From Laguncularia racemosa (Eukaryota; Streptophyta; Magnoliopsida; Myrtales; Combretaceae), in NCBI GenBank assembly GCA_037954665.1, contig JBBMOL010000008.1:7285559-7349558 (forward strand): a DNA stretch of 64,000 bases. Reading direction: 5' to 3'. Shown here piece by piece: positions 58,183 to 64,000 of the stretch (the stretch's first letter is position 1; every line of letters starts with the position of its first letter). The position numbers and the translations under genes were made by a program. The notes below the pieces were generated by a model. That model did not search any database and had not been told where the DNA came from. It was given only the letters and a program-made list of their open reading frames with translations.

Positions 58183-59343
58183 TCACCTAGTAACTACCAA
58201 TTCCCCACTCACGGGTCCCTCAACGTCCACATCACTACAATCCTCCAATGGTGGCATGTCATCATCACTAGAACTAATACTCTCCACATCTCCATTATCC
58301 CGAATGATCATGGCCCTTTGATTTGGACATTGAGATGCAATATGTCCAAACCCCTGACACCTGAAACATTTGACATCACGAGTTCTAGTGAATGGTTTAG
58401 TGTCAGATTTACCTTTAGAGGAAGTAACTGGACTCTTGGCCTTCACATCCTCTTTTGGTTTTGAGTCTGCAGTGTTCTTCTTCCAATTTGACTTCCATGA
58501 AGAGTTAGAAGTCGCCCAAGATTTAGAATTCCCTTTATACTTCAACTGCTTCTCTACCTTGATCGCCTTATGCAACAATTCCTCAATATCCACATAATGT
58601 TGTAAGTCTACTACATCAGAGATCTCCTGATTCAACCCATTGATGAATCTAGCCATTGTAGCCTCATCTTCCTCATCCACTTTAGCTCTAATCATAGCTA
58701 TCTCCATCTCCTTATAATAATCCTCTACACTCTTGGACCCTTGTGTCAACCCCTGTAATTTCCTATGCAAATCCCTATAATAGTGACTAGGGATAAATCT
58801 CTTCTGCATAATTGTTTTCATCTCATTCCAAGTGCTAACAGGCCTCTCACCATACCTTCTCTTATTACGCACCAGCTGATCCCACCATACACTGGCATAA
58901 TCAGAAAATTCAATTGCAGCTAACTTTATCTTCTTCTCCTCACTGTAATTATGGCAATCAAATACATGGTCCACTTTTCTCTCCCACTCCAAATACAACT
59001 CTGGATCATTCTTCCCTTGAAAGGAAGGTATCTTCATTTTAATACTACCCAAATTACCATCTCGTCGTTGGTTATCTCTTCTCTCCCTCATGAAACCATA
59101 TTCCCCTGAATCAGTATCCTCCTTCTCTTCTATACTCACTCCCCCTCTTGAATGCCTATTGGTTCTTCTCCCCACAACATTACTACCTAACGGTTCCCTA
59201 CTCTGCTCCATCTTATCCATCCTCTCATGGACTTGCTCCATTTCAGCACTCAGCATTTTTCTCATCTCACCGAATAATGCCTCAAACATCAATTTATTAT
59301 CTACACCTCCCTTCTCTCCACTAGTAGGACTTTGATCAGACAT
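58183..59343 (-). CDS. Gypsy Gag, intact frame
   Basis: 386 codons without a break, starting at ATG 59343. Domains: an N-terminal helix rich in Met and Glu (residues about 15-50); the gag core with [32 protein letters not shown] and [19 protein letters not shown] (about 105-200); a basic Ser/Lys/Trp linker; a zinc knuckle [14 protein letters not shown] (about 335-350); and an acidic tail. Gag packages element RNA into particles. The TGA at its end is followed in the same frame by the protease, so in an active relative Gag and Pol were probably one frame. Confidence 0.85.
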   Translation of the reverse strand: MSDQSPTSGEKGGVDNKLMFEALFGEMRKMLSAEMEQVHERMDKMEQSREPLGSNVVGRRTNRHSRGGVSIEEKEDTDSGEYGFMRERRDNQRRDGNLGSIKMKIPSFQGKNDPELYLEWERKVDHVFDCHNYSEEKKIKLAAIEFSDYASVWWDQLVRNKRRYGERPVSTWNEMKTIMQKRFIPSHYYRDLHRKLQGLTQGSKSVEDYYKEMEIAMIRAKVDEEDEATMARFINGLNQEISDVVDLQHYVDIEELLHKAIKVEKQLKYKGNSKSWATSNSSWKSNWKKNTADSKPKEDVKAKSPVTSSKGKSDTKPFTRTRDVKCFRCQGFGHIASQCPNQRAMIIRDNGDVESISSSDDDMPPLEDCSDVDVEGPVSGELVVTR

Positions 59344-60314
59344 ATTGCTGCAACAAAAGGGTTAGAAATAACACACAAAAAAATATAAACCTCACAATTC
59401 ACTCCCTCACCTGTTTACACTCACAGATGTGGATTCACTCGTGTTTCGTTCAATAAATAGATGATCCTCACAACTCGCTCTTATAGGCTCTTTGATCAGA
59501 ACTTCAATCAAAATATCTTTAACATAAACCACTAAGGCAACTCAACTTTTTAAACAAACGGTTCCAATTCAACAGCCAATTAAGAGAGAAACACGGACAA
59601 GGACTCCAATAGGGACACAATGAATACAATCGAATGAAAGAGAAATATAGATACTGAATTACTGAAATGTTCTTCTTTTTTTTTTTTTTTTGGAACGAAT
59701 TTCCCTTTTTTTTTTCAATACGAATTTCTCTTCTTCTTTTTTTTTTTCAAAAAAAAAAACCTAATCTAATTTGTCTGCGACTTGCAGTGGCCGTAGTGGA
59801 AAAGGCAACGAATTTGCCTTGCTCAGGGAATCGACGACTTTAATGGCCGTAGAATTCCCTCCGATGACGGACGAGAAACAACAACAGAACAATAGCAATT
59901 CCTTAATGAATTTGTAAGACAGGAGAATTTAGATTCTTTGCATCGACTAATGGAAATTCTTGCGGAGAAATCTAATTGACGAATTTCCAGACAGATACGA
60001 ACAAAATAACAATAATCGAATTCCAATGTATGTAATTAGATGGAATTCAATTGTAATTCCTCAATGAATTTTGGGACGAAGCACTGACTAATGAAAAACT
60101 GTTTGCGGAGAAAATAGAATCTTGAGACAATTGAAGATATATATATATATATGAAACGTAAAGTTTAACCCAATTGTAAGAATTTCCAGATGAACAACGA
60201 ACAGGTAACAATTCGAACGACTTGAATTCCTACGACAAATAAAAGAATTTTTTTTTTTAAAGAAGACAGATAATTAATAGAAAAGGATAAAATTACTTGA
60301 ATCAAGAAGTCGAA
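59344..60314 (-). other. Untranslated leader of the CRM-like gypsy
   Basis: About 970 bp between primer site and gag, AT-rich, with long A/T homopolymers (59674-59690, 59708-59718, 59740-59757) and no coding similarity. Confidence 0.6.
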
Positions 60315-60326
60315 GATCTGATACCA
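60315..60326 (-). other. Primer-binding site of the CRM-like gypsy
   Basis: Minus strand TGGTATCAGATC, near the iMet consensus, two bases from the 5' LTR. Confidence 0.85.
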
Positions 60327-60328
60327 AA

Positions 60329-61011
60329 TGATGCGAACCCTAGGTATATTAAACCTAGAACCCGATGATCGTGATTTGAAATCGGATCCCCAAGTATCGT
60401 CTTGAACAAGCGATGAACGGAACTAGACCCCAACCACACCTGTTGATTGAAACCTAAGTTATCAAGATGACTTCTCCAAGCGTTTAGATCGAAGAAATCG
60501 AAGGAGTTCTTTCGCAAAGAACAAAAGAGAGAGAGCTCTCAAAATGTGTATTCAAAAAAATCTGTCCATTACATAAAGTGAAGGCCTCTATTTATAGCCT
60601 CCCCACTCACCTACCACAACGGAACTAAAAAAAAAAAAACCTTTGACAAAACTATCCTAATAAATTAGGAATTAAAATCCATTCTAAATCTCCTTAAAAA
60701 TAATATAAATACATGGAAAAATAACTTAATAAATGAAGGAAATTAAATTAGCAAATTTGGACGAAGACATTAAATGAAATCATCCTTCAAGGCCGGTTCT
60801 CTCGGGATCCTCTTTGGAAGCTTGGATTATGTGAATAAATGTCGATTCTCCCTTGGTAAAGCTCGGTTCCTTCTCTTGCAGCTCCATCACTAATCCTTGC
60901 AAAGCTTCTCTAATCCGCTTAGCTTTAGCTCTTGTCGTTGGACCTCCAATACCATGTAACAGGTCATTGGACTTTGACTCTTGAACTCTTGATGCTAGCT
61001 GATCCCCATCA
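60329..61011 (-). repeat. 5' LTR of the CRM-like gypsy
   Basis: 683 bp; TATA box CTATAAATAG on the minus strand at about 60589-60598. Confidence 0.92.
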
Positions 61012-63306
61012 ATTTAGAAGAAGACACCACTGCGGCAGCAGATGGTGAGATAGAGGTTACGTGGGATGAGGGTTGTATTAGTCTTGCAGGTCATGACAGT
61101 GACTGGGTAGTTAATTCTGGTGCCTCCTTTCATGTGACAGCACATGGCGAGTTTTTCTCATCCTACACTACTGGTGATTATGGCAATGTTAGGATGGGAA
61201 ATAATGAAACCTCAAGGATTACAAGCATTGGAAGCATCATCTTGGAAACTAATACAGGTTGTAAACTCGTTCTCAAGGATATTCACATGAACTTGATCTC
61301 AACAGGAAAATTAGATGATGAAGGCTTTCACAGTTACTTTGGTGATGGTAGTTGGAAGCTCACCAAAGGGTCTCTGATTGTAGCAAAAGGAAGAAAGGAT
61401 AACACACTTTACTTACTACTAGCAAAGTAAAGGTGAATTGAACTTGACTGATGATGCTACTATAGAGATGTGGCATAGACGGCTTGGGCACATGAGTGAG
61501 AAAGGACTCTAGATGCTTATGAAGAAGAAGCTTCTACCAGATTTGAAAGGTATTTCTTTAAAACCATGCACTGACTGTTTAGCTGGTAAACAACACAAAG
61601 TTAGTTTTCAAAGAAATACACCAAGGAGAAAAGCTCATATATTAGATCTCGTTCATACAGATGTGTGTTATATGAAGGATCTAACAATGGGTGGTGCAAT
61701 GTATTTTGTTACATTTATTGATGACTACTCTAGGAAGCTTTGGACTTATGCATTGAAGTCTAAAGATCAGGTTTTGAATGTATTCAAACAGTTTCACTCT
61801 AAAGTGGAGCGTGAGACCAGCAGGAAGTTGATATGTGTCAGGGCTGACAATAGTAGGGAGTATAGAGGCCCGTTTAAACAGTACTGCGTTAATCATGGGA
61901 TAAAACTGGAGAAGACAGTCCCAAAGACACCACAACAGAATGGTGTTGTAGAAAGAATGAATCACACTATCACTGAAAGAGTGAAGTGCATGTTATCTTA
62001 GGCCAAGCTGCCTAAGTCATTTTGGGGTGAAGCTATGAGGACAGCTGTTGATTTGATAAATCTTTCTCCCTCATATGCTCTGGATGGTGATATCCTAGAA
62101 AAGGTCTGGACAGGTAAAGATAACTCTTACAATCACTTACGAGTCTTTAGTTGCAGGGCTTTTATGCACATTCCAAAGGATGAGAGAGCAAAGCTTGATG
62201 CTAACTCCAAGCAATATATTTTCCTTAGATATGCACATGATGAGTATGGGTACAGATTATGGGATCTTGTTGATAAGAAGATTATCAGGAGCAGAGATGT
62301 GGTTTTCATAGAAGACCAAACAGTTGAAGATATGGAAAAGACTGATAAGCAAGCATACTCAGGTCAGATTCCCACAAATGTAGATCCTACACCTTTATCT
62401 GATCTTACTGATGGAAGAACTATAGATAATTCAGGTAATGAGTTACAAGAGCCGCAACAGCAGGCTGAGGTGAGGAGATCTTCTAGAGATAGAAGACCAT
62501 CTATAAGGTATAGTCCAGATGAGTATGTGATGATTACTGATGGGGGAGAACCTGAATGTTATGAGGAAGCAATGACTCATGACAATAAGAAAGAATGGGT
62601 AAAAGCCATGCAAGAGGAAATAAAATCCTTGCATAAGAATAAGACCTATGACTTAGTTGAACTGCCTAAGGGCAAGAGACCTCTAAGGAATAAATGGGTA
62701 TATAGATTGAAGACTAATGAAAGTACTTCTCAGCCAAGGTACAAGGCAAGGCTGGTTGTAAAGGGGTTCAATCAGAAGAAGGGGGTCGATTTTGAAGAGA
62801 TTTTCTCACCTGTGGTGAAGATGTCATCTATTAGGGTTGTGCTCAGCATTACTGCTAGAATGAATCTAGAGGTTGAGTAGATGGATGTGAAGACAACATT
62901 CCTCCATGGTGAACTGGAGGAAGAGACCTATATGGAGCAGCCTGAAGGGTTCAAGATCAAGGGGAAGTAGAATCTTGTTTGCAGACTGAAGAAAAGTTTA
63001 TACAGACTGAAACAAGCTCTAAGGTAGTGGTACAAGAAGTTTGAGTCCTTCATGATTGATCAGGGTTATATCAGGACTGCTACAGACCATTATGTCTTCA
63101 TTAAACAGTTAACCAGTGGTGAGTTCATTATGTTGCTACTTTATGTAGATGATATGCTGATTATTGGCAGGGATGCCAAGCAGATCAAAGAATTGAAGAT
63201 TGCATTGAGTAAGTCCTTCTCTAAGAAAGACTTAGGACCCGCTAGCAAAATTCTGGGTATGAGGATTATTAAAGATAGGAAGAGCTAAAAGTTGTGGTTA
63301 TCATAG
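61012..63306 (+). pseudogene. Copia Pol right of the nested gypsy, 3' end cut
   Basis: The protease reads WVVNSGASFHVT, with Asn (61113-61115) for the catalytic Asp. The pre-integrase and integrase at 61513-62001 hold HKxH/C residues and HTDVCY, RADNSREYRG and NGVVERMNHT (catalytic Glu kept). RT is at about 62560-63290 with [25 protein letters not shown] and LLYVDDMLII. Stops are few: about 61428, 61510, 62000, 62878 and 62968. The sequence ends in RNase H-proximal DRKS.KLWLS at 63306, where a new LTR begins. Confidence 0.82.
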
Positions 63307-63550
63307 TGTAAACACCCCATTTTTTCCCTAAGGATCAATAATAATCAATTTCCAATTTTTCTCTAATTTAGCAAAAATAGGAAAAATATTCAAAAAATAA
63401 AAATAAATAGGAAAACACATCAATTTTGAAAACTAATTTCAGAAATGGCAATAATAAGGAATGAATAACTTTTACAAATTTTTGAAATTCCAAAAAAATG
63501 GAAAAATTGCATCGTATATATACAATTTGCAAAATAAATAAAATTGGGAA

Positions 63551-63640
63551 ATTGGGCTAGCTCAGCTGGCTCGTGTGTGCTTATGGAACGTGTGTGAATG
63601 CTTGAGGTCCTGAGTTTGAATCCCCCCCGAGCACGTTGTG
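63551..63640 (+). repeat. tRNA-like (SINE-like) segment with A and B boxes
   Basis: TAGCTCAGCTGG (63558-63569) matches a pol III A box and AGTTTGAATCC (63613-63623) a degenerate B box 55 bp downstream. Acceptor and T stems do not pair well, so this is not a working tRNA gene. A-rich sequence precedes it and a T run follows (63643-63651). Confidence 0.45.
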
Positions 63641-63670
63641 CAATTTTTTTTCGCTTTTGCCTCAAGTTGC

Positions 63671-63719
63671 CACGTGGCAGTGCATGATTGGCCAGGGAAA
63701 GTTACGCGTGTCACACGTG
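63671..63719 (+). promoter_or_regulatory. Two G-box motifs
   Basis: CACGTGGC at 63671-63678 and CACGTG at 63714-63719, with ATTGG (reverse CCAAT) between. Together with the TATA box at 63963 they suggest a light- or stress-responsive LTR promoter; this is an inference from motifs only. Confidence 0.35.
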
Positions 63720-63962
63720 GTCATCTCCTTCGCTCGAATAGACGCAAGAGGAAGCCGGAGCACGTCCGACGAAGGCAGAATCGTTCGTTTTTCCTCAAAT
63801 CTTTTGGATTACTGTCGAGATAAAGCCAAATCCATAAGCTAAATCACAGAAAAACAAGGGATTAACATCAAATCGCCGAGATAAGGCCGAATCCGAAACG
63901 AAAAAAAATGGGTTTATCCAAATTGGAGGATTTGAGCTTATCCGGAGGAGTTTGTGAGCAAC

Positions 63963-63970
63963 TATAAATA
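63963..63970 (+). promoter_or_regulatory. TATA box in the last LTR
   Basis: TATAAATA in the context CAACTATAAATAGAAGAGG, a strong plant TATA match followed by a purine-rich leader. Confidence 0.55.
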
Positions 63971-64000
63971 GAAGAGGAAGGAAGGAAGCGAGGATAGAGA

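Larger units (their letters stand above)
54165..61011 (-). mobile_element. Complete Ty3/gypsy (CRM-like chromovirus) element
   Basis: It is 6847 bp with two 683-bp LTRs (54165-54847 and 60329-61011, TGATGCGAACC...CCCCATCA on the plus strand), target duplication ATTTA (54160-54164 and 61012-61016), primer site TGGTATCAGATC on the minus strand (60315-60326) and purine tract (54848-54860). By hand count the LTRs differ at about 16 of 683 sites. All gypsy genes are present on the minus strand. The leader between primer site and gag is nearly 1 kb. The pol frame runs through the purine tract into the LTR, as described for CRM elements. Confidence 0.93.
52532..63306 (+). mobile_element. Ty1/copia element interrupted by a nested gypsy
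   Basis: A 5' LTR (52532-53284), primer site (53287-53298), gag (53352-54164) and then, after the nested gypsy at 54165-61011, protease to RT (61012-63306). The frame rejoins across the ATTTA duplication. Its 3' part is cut at 63307 by the start of another LTR, so its own 3' LTR and right duplication lie outside or are lost. Confidence 0.85.
63307..64000 (+). repeat. Start of another LTR, running off the window
   Basis: Copia coding sequence breaks abruptly at TGTAAACACCCCATTTTT, a common LTR start. The segment has promoter features (G-boxes, CCAAT on the opposite strand, TATA at 63963) and no coding similarity. I infer a 5' LTR of an element inserted into the copia; the end is not visible. 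Confidence 0.5.

Noticed and set aside
63551..63640. Functional tRNA gene
   Set aside because: A and B boxes are present, but acceptor and T stems do not pair and no clear anticodon arm is seen.

Overview
The window is plant nuclear DNA, most likely from a eudicot. It is AT-rich and has spliced gene remnants, a complete family-1 glucosyltransferase gene with a plant PSPG box, and a dense, nested set of Ty1/copia and Ty3/gypsy LTR retrotransposons, several of them primed by initiator Met-tRNA. I see no bacterial operon, CRISPR array, rRNA or functional tRNA. Only one host gene looks intact: a UGT71-like UDP-glucosyltransferase at 34972-36414 (+).

Left part (1-8100): exons of a Rit1-like gene (initiator-tRNA A64 ribosylphosphate transferase) lie on the minus strand. 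One coding exon is split by a 3.53 kb LTR retrotransposon (1321-4850, 5-bp duplication ACTAA). That element is the most interesting object here. A single frame, broken only by four stop codons, runs from gag through about 260 codons of a captured intronless aldo/keto reductase into the C-terminus of a gypsy integrase. A broken exportin-2 (CAS/CSE1) 5' end follows at 6985-7592 (-).

Middle (8200-34900): a gypsy element keeps only gag and a dead protease (8231-about 14952). Next comes an AT-rich tandem array with a period near 179 bp (15675-16500). Two 5.97 kb direct copies follow (18292-24270 and 27133-33106). Each holds a truncated UGT gene interrupted at the same base by the same copia element (duplication CGACT), so the copia insertion predates the segmental duplication. 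A truncated gypsy element (24271-27132) sits exactly between the copies. The intact UGT follows them, so this is a small UGT cluster reshaped by transposons.

Right part (36600-64000): a decayed copia (about 36640-40860); a complete copia with unusual TATTG...CAATA termini (41020-45510); a complete minus-strand copia (46201-50685, duplication AAGAG) nested in LINE-like sequence; a broken SANT/MYB-like gene (51960-52531, -); and a large copia (52532-63306) that carries a complete 6.85 kb gypsy nested inside its coding region (54165-61011, duplication ATTTA). The start of another LTR closes the window and contains a tRNA-like segment with A and B boxes, G-boxes and a TATA box. Most coding breaks in these elements are single-base changes of the G-to-A/C-to-T type. 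Protein family names come from my reading of translated motifs; no database search was run.
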